The notes under the pieces were generated by a model, which had not been told where the DNA came from, did no database searches, and saw only the letters and a list, made by a program, of their open reading frames with translations. A stretch of DNA of 20,964 nucleotides from Larix sibirica (Eukaryota > Streptophyta > Pinopsida > Pinales > Pinaceae): NCBI GenBank assembly GCA_004151065.3, contig NWUY0300005568.1, positions 29,305 through 50,268 of the forward strand. Reading direction: 5' to 3'. Of this stretch, positions 1-8,824 are shown in pieces. Within the stretch, counting starts at the first letter, position 1, and the number at the start of each line of letters is the position of its first letter. Made by a program: the position numbers and the translations under genes.

Positions 1-239
1 ATATAAAATAAAACTTAAATAAAAAACTACACATTTATGTACAAGCAAGTTAGTATTAGTAAGCATATGATATAAAAACGATGTAGTATAAAGTATGCAC
101 ATATTTGTTGAAGTTTAAAATTAACTTTTAACTTCTAACTATTACATACACTAATACATGTCATTGTTGAGCCACCATGATTTGGAGTTTCATATTTGGT
201 AAATAAATAGTTGATTGAACTATATCATTTCAAATGTTC

Positions 240-440
240 GTATTTTGCTACTATGATTTAGATTTAGATTCTCTATCTGGAAAACCATTTAAACAAATTG
301 TATCACATAATATGAGCAAACTAAATTTCTTCGAATTTATAAAGTCTAAGTGTAAAATTACGAGTGTTTATGTGAGTGAGCGAGTATACTTTTAACGATG
401 AGAAAAGATTTTAATCACTACGCTCAAAAGATATTTAGAT
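240..440. repeat. Diverged direct repeat, left member
   Basis: This stretch resembles 920-1115 at an offset of exactly 680 bases around the anchor TATCACATAATATGAGCA (301-318 and 981-998). Shared blocks continue on both sides: an ACC-ATTTAAAC-like block before the anchor, AGTCTAAGTGTAAAA-like and AGTGTTTA-like blocks after it, then the TTTTAATC...AGATATTTGGATT-like block that in this member is the first monomer of the 409-708 tandem array. The copies are old, with many substitutions and small gaps. No coding capacity was seen; the family is unknown. Confidence 0.6.
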
Positions 441-708
441 TGTATACATCATTATATATAGTTTTAATCACTAGTTTCAAAATGATATTTAGATTTTATA
501 TATTATCACATACTTTTAATCACTATATACTAAAACAGATATTTAGATTTTGTATATCATCACTTAATATCATCGCTATATAGATTATATATATCATTAT
601 ATATAGTTTTAATCACTACGCTCAAAAGATATTTAGATTGTATACATCATTATATATAATTTTAATCACTAGTCTCAAAAAGATATTTAGATTTTGTATA
701 TCATCACT
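409..708. repeat. Tandem repeat: ~52-bp monomers in a 198-bp higher unit
   Basis: Monomers begin TTTTAATCACTA at 409, 462, 514, 607 and 660, each followed by a block like AGATATTTAGATT and an AT-rich tail of ATCATTATATATA type. The monomers are about 52-53 bases long, with a degenerate stretch at 565-606. Positions 409-460 and 607-658 are almost identical at an offset of 198, so the array also has a 198-bp higher-order period, the second unit being cut short near 708. One diverged monomer sits alone at 1085-1114. No protein-coding role is apparent. Confidence 0.8.
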
Positions 709-919
709 GGCACAACCACTTAATCTATATTCGAACATCCATAGACCATATCAATGTTATAGCAAGCAAACCGATCACAATCTTTCAAACCAGTTCATCC
801 ACAATCGGATCATAAATTACTTCGAAAACAAAGTGACAGACAACCTCCAGAATATAACAAATATATAATACATAAACATAACTAATTAATATAGCAGCTA
901 ATAATCTAACAGAATAATT

Positions 920-1115
920 AAATAATAAGTTCTCAATGAATTTTGTTTGTCTCTATTTTGCGAGCCTTTTAAACCAAACCTATCACATAATATGAGCACA
1001 ATAAATCTCTTTTGATGCAACGACTCTATGTGTAAAACGACCAGTGCTCACTTAAGCTTAACTACTTTGAACTCTGAAAAAATATTTTAATCTCTCGACT
1101 CAGATATTTGGATTC
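920..1115. repeat. Diverged direct repeat, right member
   Basis: Partner of 240-440 at a 680-base offset, with the anchor at 981-998. It ends in a single diverged monomer of the 409-708 tandem family (TTTTAATCTCTCGACTCAG at 1085-1103, then ATATTTGGATT). In this member the monomer has not been amplified, so array expansion in the left member probably came after the duplication. Confidence 0.55.
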
Positions 1116-1619
1116 GTGGGTTGAACTGGGTTTTGTCTTTGTCTGCCATAAATGATAAATGCAATAACTCTGCACTTTTCCTTCACATCAGTGTTTTGTT
1201 TATCAAAAGCCAACAGTTATAACCGGACCAGTTTCTGCCTTCACATTAGTTTCCCATCATGTTAGTATCCTTACTAGATTATTCTTCCATGTATGATGTG
1301 AGATCTATTATTATTCAATGTATTTTCTCAATTTAAATTTTAATGTGTAAAGTCTACAATTATTTACCAGCTAAGTCTATGTTCATATAATTTCAAAATT
1401 AAATATGTTCAGCTATATCATATAGTTTGTAAATTAAATTTGGCCACCTGGATTAACTTAACTAGCTAATGTTCATAGATATACCTTCATTTCTAATTAC
1501 AGATGCTTTTTGAACTGTTTTTTTATTTTTTTTTAGAAAAACAAGCTCTTAATCAATTAAACTAAGTTAAATATAATTCCAATCCATACTCAAAAAAACA
1601 AATATACAATTATATATTT

Positions 1620-1676
1620 ACATATCACAATACCATAAAAAAAACCTATATATCTACATAAAACAATGCCATAAAA
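1620..1676. repeat. Short imperfect direct repeat, 36-bp offset
   Basis: The 21-base stretch at 1620-1640 recurs at 1656-1676 with three mismatches; both end in CCATAAAA. Contig 3 begins at the base equivalent to 1645, between the two copies, so only the second copy is present there (about 9608-9628). Confidence 0.5.
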
Positions 1677-1767
1677 AAGTTTTACTAAACTATTTTTAGA
1701 TCTAAAGAAAAAAAATCTCGTAAATAAGGGTTATTAAATGATTTTTCTTCCGAAATAAACATTCTAC

Positions 1768-1783
1768 AAGTGCAATTGTTAAG
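1768..1783 (+). repeat. LINE target-site duplication, left copy
   Basis: AAGTGCAATTGTTAAG lies immediately upstream of the LINE 5' end. The same 16 bases follow the A-rich LINE 3' end at 18247-18262. Flanking bases differ on the outside of each copy. Length and position fit L1-type target-primed insertion; the first two A residues at the 3' side could belong to the A-tail, so the true size may be 14-16. Confidence 0.85.
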
Positions 1784-2360
1784 CGGAATTCAATGTTTCA
1801 CCTCTATACATGTTGGATGACCTTTGGCGAAACCCTCGATGGTGAAACCCTGGACGACGATACCTTGGACGGTGAGAGGTTGGTGTTGCCTTAGAGCGGC
1901 TTCTTGTCGCTGTGTGAGTGCGACTACCCTACCTCTGGACAGGTAATATTATGACTGTCACTCCGTTTTGGTTTTTGAGGGTTGGGTTTAGGTCTTATTT
2001 TATACTTTTTTCTAGGGTTCTGGTCTCCTCTCTATTGTCCTTGTTCAGCAAGTTTGGAGTCAGCCCTCCACTCTAGATGGTGAAGTACCAATCAAGATAA
2101 AAAGTGGGAAAGTCTTTGTATATGGTTTAGAACCTTCTTTCTTCATCTGTCTTTTCTGGGTACGTTTTTCCCTAGTCCTTATGTTTTATTGGCGGTCTTT
2201 CCTTGGATTAGAGGCATTTTTAACTAAAACCCTACTTTTGCGGTGCTTTTCTTGGGGTCTTTCTCTTCTAGTCTTCATGTTTTCTCGGGTTGAACCTTCC
2301 TTTGGGGCATTGCTTCTAGGGTATGGTTTGTTTTCTTTTCTGGAGACCAGTGGGTGCTTA
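1784..2360 (+). other. LINE 5' untranslated region, copy A
   Basis: Starts CGGAATTCAATG directly after the target-site duplication. The first part has short echoes of GGCGAAACCCT / GGTGAAACCCT / GGACGACG / GGACGGTGAG (about 1825-1876). The second part (about 1960-2350) is rich in pyrimidines, with repeated TTTTCTGGG, TTTCTAGGG and AACCTTC elements. Plant L1 elements use an internal 5' promoter; no specific promoter motif could be shown here. Open frame extends upstream to about 2181, but its peptide is Leu/Phe-rich and unlike ORF1, so I place the likely ORF1 start at 2361. Confidence 0.6.
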
Positions 2361-4011
2361 ATGAAGACAGCTGGAGGTTGTTCACCGACTCCCCCAGTTC
2401 AGGTCAGGGTAAACCCTCTTAATTCTCTATGTTATCTTTACCCCCTTCGTTCATCCTTTTTGACTGAAAGGGGTCATAATTATGTGACGGGTCACCGTGT
2501 TTTTGCACATGCTAATGTCTCTGTTGTTCCCTTATATGCCGTAGAGGGTTTTGACAATTGTCTTCCAGGCTGCGACGAACACAAATCCAAGGTGAAGAGA
2601 ATTTTTAAGAATGAGAACGCCCGTAAAGCTAGGTTCAATTGTACCTTAGGAAAAGACGTCACGGTCGACATGGTTTAGAATTTGGCTTTGAAGGAACTCA
2701 TTGGTAGGTTGGAATATATCCTCCTTTCTCATTCAGAGGTGGTGGACTGGATTTTACGTTGCTGGAAACCTTTGATTAACTACGTGCCTAGAGTCATTAT
2801 ACTAGACAACATATGGATTCTTTTTCACTTCCTCATGGAAGACTCCCTACAATTGATTTTGTCTAAATTATGGGTGCTTTTCATGGGGTCACTGGTTCTC
2901 ATGAGATGGCATCCTACTTTTGATCCTTGGAAGGAAAATCTCGTCCGTCGTCACCTATGCGTCCTTTTTCCAGCTTTTCCCTTGTTTTGTTGGAGCTTTT
3001 AGGCCTTTATGGTGGTAGCAAATTCCATTAGGTGTTTTATTCTCATAGAGGAGAGTACACTCTTGGCTAGTGACCATAAGTGTCCTCGAGTTCTGGTTGA
3101 GGTCGAACCTTCGGATAGTCTGCTTGACGAGGTGGAGGTAAGTTGGGACTAGGGTGTCTTTATTCAATGACTTGATAACTGGAAGCTCCCCTTTCGGTGC
3201 TTCAAATGTCATCAAACTGGACACCTACGACAACATTGTAAAGCTATGTTTTATTCTAGCTTACAAAGTTTTGGGGAGGTTGCTTCCCGGTTGACCCCTA
3301 TATGACTGTCTCGTTTCCCACTCCATTCGATGTGGGTTCTTCTTACAAGTTCATGTGTAAGTTAAGGCTTTTCTTCCATTGCTACTCAAATCCATTTCTT
3401 ATGATGAATTTTTGTGTTTTCTTAATGAGGTTTTTATCTCTACACCAAGGGTTTCGAGCTTCTCTACTCCTTTGTTATCCAGAAGCCTTATTACCTGCTC
3501 CACCTGAGGCTGTTTGCTCTTCACGGAACCGGGTTGATCCTATGGCTACTCCCCACCCAGCGGAGGCCTTACCTGTGGATTGTCTGGGATTCAAGATTTC
3601 CTCTTCTCCCATCCTTTATGAACTTGATTCGTCTTTCTTTTTGGATCCTGGGAGGTGCATGTTGACTCTAACTCAGTGAACTTGATTGGGGTTTTTGAGT
3701 CATGGCCCCTTGTCGATGTGGAACTTGCAGGTCTTCCTTTACCGCCTTCTTCTATAGTGGACAAGGTTCCATTACCCATTTTTAGTGGTGTAGACCTGAC
3801 AAATGTTTCTGATTTCGGTCTTAGTTTTGGCTCCATCCGGTTCACTAATGTTACAACTCGCAAGAATTCTATCAAGAAGTTTGATGATTCAAAAGGGAAG
3901 TGGGTTAACCCTAGACTTTTGGATATTCCCTTGATCTCCTTGGCCTTGTCAAGTGGTCAGTTATCTGGGTCTCTTGGAGCATCTATTGACCCCTGTGATG
4001 GTGAGAAATGA
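2361..4011 (+). pseudogene. LINE ORF1 (DUF4283 and CCHC zinc knuckle), copy A, broken
   Basis: ORF1 of plant LINEs encodes an RNA-binding protein that packages the transcript. The likely start is ATG 2361 (MKTAGG, then a Pro-rich stretch). A DUF4283-like domain follows at about 2682-3010, recognised by the pattern ILFHF, then W-x-P-T-F-D-P-W, then LCVLFPAFPLFCW. A CCHC knuckle (C-x2-C-x4-H-x4-C, RCFKCHQTGHLRQHCK) has its ligands between 3198 and 3239. The Ser/Pro-rich tail (about 3655-4011) lies in the +1 frame relative to the earlier part, so at least one frameshift lies between about 3303 and 3655. In-frame stops occur at 2676, 3000, 3150, 3168 and 3303. The gene ends in TGA at 4009-4011, overlapping the ORF2 start. 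All of these lesions recur in copy C. Confidence 0.8.
4008..4011 (+). promoter_or_regulatory. ORF1 stop / ORF2 start overlap (ATGA)
   Basis: The ORF1 tail frame ends in TGA (4009-4011) while the ORF2 methionine, followed by ILLSFNIRG, is ATG at 4008-4010. The four-base overlap ATGA would fit stop-and-restart translation of ORF2. The same arrangement is at 11960-11963 in copy C. That ORF2 truly starts here is supported by the endonuclease motif beginning at residue 2. Confidence 0.65.
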
Positions 4012-4374
4012 TCCTTCTATCATTTAATATTAGGGGGATAGGAATCCTTCCCAAAACGGTTTCCCTTTGAAGGTTGTTGGATTCATTGAAATCGAATGTG
4101 GTTCTCGTGTAGGAAACCATGCACTTGGGGCCAGAGACATGCGAGTTCTTTCATTTGATATGCCCCAATTGGAAGTGTTGTGGTACAGATTCTGTTGGTC
4201 ATTCTGGTGGATTCGTCACTTCGTGGAACCCCTTACTTGTTGATTTTGTGGCTTTTAAAACCTGTGTAGGCATTCTGTTAGAAGGTCGTTTCTGTGGGAC
4301 GGATCAATTCTTCAACATAGTTCATATTTATGGTCTGTATCATGATCATCAGCTATTTTGGGATCCTGCATTTG

Positions 4375-5133
4375 CTTGTTCAACCTTTCAGAATCACGGT
4401 CTCATTATTGGAGGGGATCTAACCTCACTCTTTCTTCGGATGAGGTTTGGGGCTCGGGACGTATGGTCAATCCGTTAGCCTCCTGCTTCAAATAAAATTT
4501 TGATAAGAAGGGCCTTATTGACATCATGTCATCTCATATGGTTCCAACATGGAACAATGGTAGGGTTGGAAATCAGGGGGTAGCCAAACGCTTAGATCGC
4601 TTTCTAATGCACGAGGATATTGTTGGAAAATGTGGTAGGATCTGTTCTTGGGGGGAGGCCACTAGAGTGTATGATCATAAGGCTATTGTTCTACAATTAT
4701 ATTTTTATGCGGAGAAGAGACTGTATCCTTTCAAGTTCAATAGTACCTAGCTAGAGGATGTGGATTTTTGTTATATGGTTGTGCGAACGTGGATGAACTT
4801 GGGTCACTTTGATCACTTATCGAACCTACAGGCTCTCCATAAGAAACTTGTTGCTCTTCGCGATGAGGTGATCTTGTGGGATAGAAGCAAAAAGAAGACC
4901 ATGTATGCGGAATTGGTCTCTACTGAAGGTAGACTGAATTCTCTTGAGGTTGTGGTTGATGACGATTTTTTTTCTTCATCCAGGAAAGAGGCTATCCGAG
5001 GGCGAGTTAAACACTAGGAGATTATTTTAAGTCAACTGAAAAACTCTTGGAGATTGAAGAGTTGGGCTCTTTGGGTTTCTAAGGGTGACAACAACACACA
5101 ATTCTTTCAACATTATGCGATTCATAGGAGGAA
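4375..5133 (+). repeat. 759-bp duplicated contig end (first copy)
   Basis: Identical to 5135-5893 at an offset of 760 except for one substitution that I found by eye (AGACTGAATT against AGACTAAATT). The copy boundaries coincide exactly with the end of contig 1 and the start of contig 2, so this is probably one stretch of DNA present twice in the scaffold. Confidence 0.9.
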
Positions 5134-5134
5134 N
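5134..5134. other. Undetermined base: contig join
   Basis: A single n separates two copies of the same 759-bp sequence. A one-base gap at such a place is typical of scaffold joins where the contig ends overlap but were not merged. Confidence 0.95.
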
Positions 5135-5893
5135 CTTGTTCAACCTTTCAGAATCACGGTCTCATTATTGGAGGGGATCTAACCTCACTCTTTCTTCGGA
5201 TGAGGTTTGGGGCTCGGGACGTATGGTCAATCCGTTAGCCTCCTGCTTCAAATAAAATTTTGATAAGAAGGGCCTTATTGACATCATGTCATCTCATATG
5301 GTTCCAACATGGAACAATGGTAGGGTTGGAAATCAGGGGGTAGCCAAACGCTTAGATCGCTTTCTAATGCACGAGGATATTGTTGGAAAATGTGGTAGGA
5401 TCTGTTCTTGGGGGGAGGCCACTAGAGTGTATGATCATAAGGCTATTGTTCTACAATTATATTTTTATGCGGAGAAGAGACTGTATCCTTTCAAGTTCAA
5501 TAGTACCTAGCTAGAGGATGTGGATTTTTGTTATATGGTTGTGCGAACGTGGATGAACTTGGGTCACTTTGATCACTTATCGAACCTACAGGCTCTCCAT
5601 AAGAAACTTGTTGCTCTTCGCGATGAGGTGATCTTGTGGGATAGAAGCAAAAAGAAGACCATGTATGCGGAATTGGTCTCTACTGAAGGTAGACTAAATT
5701 CTCTTGAGGTTGTGGTTGATGACGATTTTTTTTCTTCATCCAGGAAAGAGGCTATCCGAGGGCGAGTTAAACACTAGGAGATTATTTTAAGTCAACTGAA
5801 AAACTCTTGGAGATTGAAGAGTTGGGCTCTTTGGGTTTCTAAGGGTGACAACAACACACAATTCTTTCAACATTATGCGATTCATAGGAGGAA
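5135..5893 (+). repeat. 759-bp duplicated contig end (second copy)
   Basis: Second member of the pair with 4375-5133. The sequence after 5893 is the natural continuation of both, as shown by the uninterrupted match to copy C at 13080 onward, where no duplication exists. Confidence 0.9.
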
Positions 5894-7889
5894 TTTGAAT
5901 TCTATATGGGAAGTTTGGGGAAGAGATGGCATTCTGAGAAGTGACCAGGCTTCCATTCAGCTTTCAGTGGAAGAGTATTTTTAGGGTATTTATTATCAGA
6001 ATAGTGCTGGAAACTTAGAATCCCAGCTAAGTATTGTAAAGCTATTCCCTTGCTTTTTCACTGTAGAGGATGGTATGGATATTGGGGTTGTTGTTTCCTT
6101 GGATGAAAGAAAGGAGGCTCTTAGATCTTTTTTCAAAGAAAAGAGTCAATGCCTGGACGACTGGACTGTGGAGTTCTTCTTACATTTATTTGAGATTTTC
6201 ATAAATGAGATATTGATGGCAGTTGAAGAATCCAGAGTTAAGGCTATTTTTCCTAAGAATCTTAACTCAGCATACCTTACATTGATCCCCAAGACTGATA
6301 ATCCGGTGGATTTCAATAAGTTTCAACCCATTTCGCTTTGTAACTTGCTATACAAGTTGAACTCCTAGATTATTTCCATACGGATTAAGACTTTCTTACA
6401 TAAGCATATATCCTTGGAGCAGTTTGGGTTCCTTTCTAATCGTCAAATTATTGGCGTTGCTGGAGTGGCTCAGGAATATTTACATTCAGTTAAAGTGAAT
6501 AATTTGAAGGCTTTTATTCTTAAGTTGAAATTGATCAAGGATTACGATAGGTTGGATTGGTCCTACCTTAGATTGATGCTTATACAAATTGGTCTCCCTT
6601 TGCTTGTCGTTTAATGGATTATGGTGTGTATCTCTTCCAGCAGCTATGTGGTTCTTATTAATGGTTCACTTACTAAGTTTTTTTTAGGAAGTAGGGGTAT
6701 TCGTCAAGGTTGTCTGCTCTCCCCCCTCTTATTTATTCTGGATATTGAGGGGTTGAGCAGACTCATCAATGAAGACGAGGCACACACAATTAAAGGTATT
6801 AAACTCATCCATTCTCTAGCTTTAACTCACTTCTTGTTCATTGACGATGTTATGATTTTTGGAGCTGCTAATATGAAGGAATGGTCTTCGTATAAAAATA
6901 TCCTAGATGTTTTATGCTTAGCTCCAGGCATGGCTATTATCCCTACTAAGTCCTGCTTCCTTTCAAATTGTAAATATTTGTGGTGTGTGGAAAACTTAAA
7001 GATTATTCTCCCTTTCAAAGTGTAAGACATTGACATTGGATTTTGGTATTTGCGTTTTTTCATCAAAGACAACAATTACAGGATTGAAGATTGGTTCTGG
7101 TTAATCCAAAGAATTGACATAAGGGTTTCTAACTGCTCTTTTCGATGGCTATCAATCGGGGGGCGTTTGGTCTTAGCAAAGTCTGTACTGCAGAGTATTC
7201 TGGTTTTTTGGTTTGGTCTACGGAGAGAGCCCTCTACTATCATCAATATCATTTGGAGCATGATCTTCTATTTCTTATGGTCCGATAAACCTCATGTGAG
7301 GAAATTCCACTTAAAATCTTGGCAGAGTCTGTCCTGGCCTAGATCGAAAGGTGGTTGGGGTTTAAAAAATTTAGATATTTTTAGTTGTTCCATGAGAACC
7401 AAAAGCTTATGGAGGGCGTTGGGAGACGGTGGATTGTGGAGTAATGTCATTTGGAAAAAATATCTAAAGACCTTTACTATTCTTCAATGGATTTGTAATC
7501 TGGTTCAAATTCCCCATCAAGCGTCTGTTGTGTGGAGAGGTCTTGTTAGCACCTATAATTATATCGGGCCCTGGTTAAATTGGAGGATAGGGAATGGCCG
7601 CGATGTGTTCATTGGTATTGACCTATTTATTGGGGATGATAATTGTTACTCTCTGTCTACTGCTTCGATTCGAGAGCTTCACGGGAGGAAAATTGTGGTG
7701 CTTTCTCACACTTATCACTATGGTTCTATTTATGAAAGACCACACTGGATTAGTGAGATGGAATTGGATCTGTCGATCTTCTTGGCGCCGGAGTGGGACA
7801 ACTATGTTGAGGTTTTGTTTTTTGCGGGTATCTCTTTAATCGATTCTACTGAGAGTTTTGTTTGGAATGGGCCCAATTCCAATGGTGTT

Positions 7890-8200
7890 CTTTCTGTAAA
7901 AAAGGTCTACAATCTGATTCAAAATGATGTCTCACCGGCACCTGTTCATCAATGGTGGTATTCCAAGCTGTGGAAATGGAGATTACCGTATAAACTGAAT
8001 TTTTTTTTATGGTTGTGCTTCAAGGATAAAATATCAACTTTGGTAAAATTACAGAAAAGAGGTTTCCGGGGGCCTAGTATTTTCTCTTTGTGTCATAGTT
8101 TGGACGGGGATATACACAACCTATTTATCCATTGTTGTTTTATCCGTCAAATTTGGTTCACGTTAACCATTTGGTTGAATTTTTGGGAGGAATGGAATGG
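7890..8200 (+). pseudogene. zf-RVT domain of ORF2, copy A
   Basis: The zinc-binding domain found between RT and RNase H in plant LINE-type proteins. Visible landmarks are KLWKWRLPYKLNFFLWLCF, then a short Thr/Leu segment (KISTLVKLQKRG), SLCHSLDGDIHNLFIHC and IWFTLTIW. The family pattern C-x2-C...H-x5-C is only partly kept: the first Cys is replaced (FSLC), while the second Cys, the His and the last Cys remain. The C and D copies show the same changed pair. Confidence 0.75.
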
Positions 8201-8306
8201 AGACAGTTTAAGCTCTGTTGTTATTGGATGGTGCCAGCAGAAGATTGAGCTATTCACCTTACCATTCTTTATGATGAGTACCATCTAGAGATCTAGGAAT
8301 AAAATT

Positions 8307-8824
8307 TTGTTCGAGAACACCCCTCCATCAGTGTTTGGTGCTTGCAAAATGATCATTGGAGCTATTGGTGGTTATGCACCGCTTTTGAAAAAGGCTAAAT
8401 TCAGAAAAATCATTATTCCAACTATTGGGGAAGGACCTATATGTGTTTTTTTTTACGGGGCCCCTCAACTGGGTATGTGTGGAGCAGGGGCAATCATTTA
8501 CTTCAAGAAGAACCATTACATTGAGTTGAAGATGGGTATTGGTAAGGGGAGCAACACCAAAGTGGAACTTCTTGTTTCCCGTTGTCTTATGTGTTTTCCA
8601 GCTTCTAGAGGGATCATCTCACTTAAACTCTTTGGATATTCTACAGTTATTATAGATTGGATAAACCAAAAGGCCAATATTGATTTTCTCTTGTTGCAGC
8701 CTTGGCTTCGGGAAGTGAAACGCATGACTTATTCCTTCACTCACTTAATTTTCCAGCATGTTTATAACGAGGAATATTTGGAAGCAGATCGTCTCTCTAA
8801 AGAAGCCATCATCCCTATGGATAG
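8307..8824 (+). pseudogene. RNase H domain of ORF2, copy A, catalytic residues lost
   Basis: RNase H-like domain (RVT_3 type), which would remove the RNA strand after cDNA synthesis. Visible: VFFYGAPQ, CGAGAIIYF, IGKGSNTKVELL (the catalytic Glu in VELL is kept), LFGYS, WINQK, and QHVYNEEYLEADRLSKEA with its Asp kept. Two of the four acidic catalytic positions are Tyr: codon TAC at 8454-8456 where the family has DG, and codon TAT at 8637-8639 where it has GDS. The domain should be inactive. It follows the shared stop at 8286-8288. The LINE match ends at 8824; the last 23 codons of the open frame (to 8897) come from the adjoining sequence. Confidence 0.82.

Larger units (their letters stand above)
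1..1767. other. AT-rich left flank, no gene recognised
   Basis: Strongly AT-rich intergenic DNA ahead of the LINE. The only open frames are short, lie in the tandem-repeat stretch and encode low-complexity Ile/Tyr/Phe/Ser-rich peptides, so I do not call them genes. It holds a tandem repeat at 409-708, a diverged direct repeat (about 240-440 against 920-1115), a T-rich tract near 1518-1534 and a small 36-bp-offset repeat at 1620-1676. Apart from these I see nothing in 1116-1517 or 1535-1619. The part from 1645 is repeated exactly at 9597, right after a scaffold gap. Confidence 0.75.
4008..5133 (+). pseudogene. LINE ORF2 N-terminal part: endonuclease, copy A
   Basis: This is the apurinic-type endonuclease that nicks target DNA for target-primed reverse transcription. 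Seen in order: LSFNIRG (catalytic Asn), an LV-x-ET motif near 4104-4121 whose Gln codon has become TAG at 4113, SGGFVTSWN, VHIYG, and LIIGGD at about 4401-4418. After GGD the required Asn is out of frame: reading from 4421 in the next frame gives NLTLSSDEVWG, so one base was lost inside the GD-x-N motif. The +2 frame then continues to the contig end with stops at about 4490 (TAA), 4748 (TAG) and 5015 (TAG). Another stop lies near 4068. The linker (KRLDRFL, STW, LWVSKGDNNTQFF) is typical of plant LINE ORF2. It is broken by the gap at 5134 and resumes in contig 2. Confidence 0.82.
1784..8824 (+). mobile_element. L1-type LINE, copy A (contigs 1 and 2), inactive
   Basis: Autonomous-type plant LINE in sense orientation: 5' untranslated region, ORF1 (DUF4283-like plus CCHC knuckle), then ORF2 (apurinic-type endonuclease, RT, zf-RVT, RNase H). 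Its 5' end is fixed by the target-site duplication ending at 1783. The copy is spread over two contigs whose ends overlap (4375-5133 equals 5135-5893), so without that artefact it would be about 6.3 kb to 8824. There it leaves the LINE consensus shared with copy D and enters an LTR-like sequence. Many stops and one shared frameshift make it a pseudogene. Codons and frame are otherwise well preserved over 3.6 kb, which suggests moderate age. Confidence 0.88.
5135..8824 (+). pseudogene. LINE ORF2 main part: RT, zf-RVT, RNase H, copy A
   Basis: From 5286 to 8897 one frame runs without any frameshift, interrupted only by stops at 5508, 5775, 5982, 6366, 8286 (TAG) and 6612, 7023 (TAA). The RT spans about 6237-7340: LIPKTDNP, then FQPISLCN at 6321 (family FRPISL, with Arg changed to Gln at 6324), QFGFLSNRQI, motif A KLKLIKDYDRLDW with the catalytic Asp replaced by Lys at 6528, NGS, RGIRQG, and motif C FIDD at 6837-6848, intact. 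A zf-RVT domain follows at about 7900-8190 and RNase H from about 8430. The enzyme would copy LINE RNA at the nicked target. It is inactive here because of the stops and the motif A change. Confidence 0.88.

Noticed and set aside
398-868. Two small plus-strand reading frames in the left flank
   Set aside because: They lie in the AT-rich tandem repeat, and their peptides repeat Ile/Phe/Tyr-rich phrases with no domain.
1518-1534. T-rich tract as the reversed A-tail of an antisense retroposon
   Set aside because: No flanking direct repeats and no recognisable retroposon body beside it; T-runs are expected in DNA this AT-rich.
3655-4011. Separate small host gene of 118 codons before the LINE ORF2
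   Set aside because: It ends in the ATGA overlap with ORF2, recurs identically in copy C at the same place, and is best read as the shifted-frame tail of LINE ORF1.
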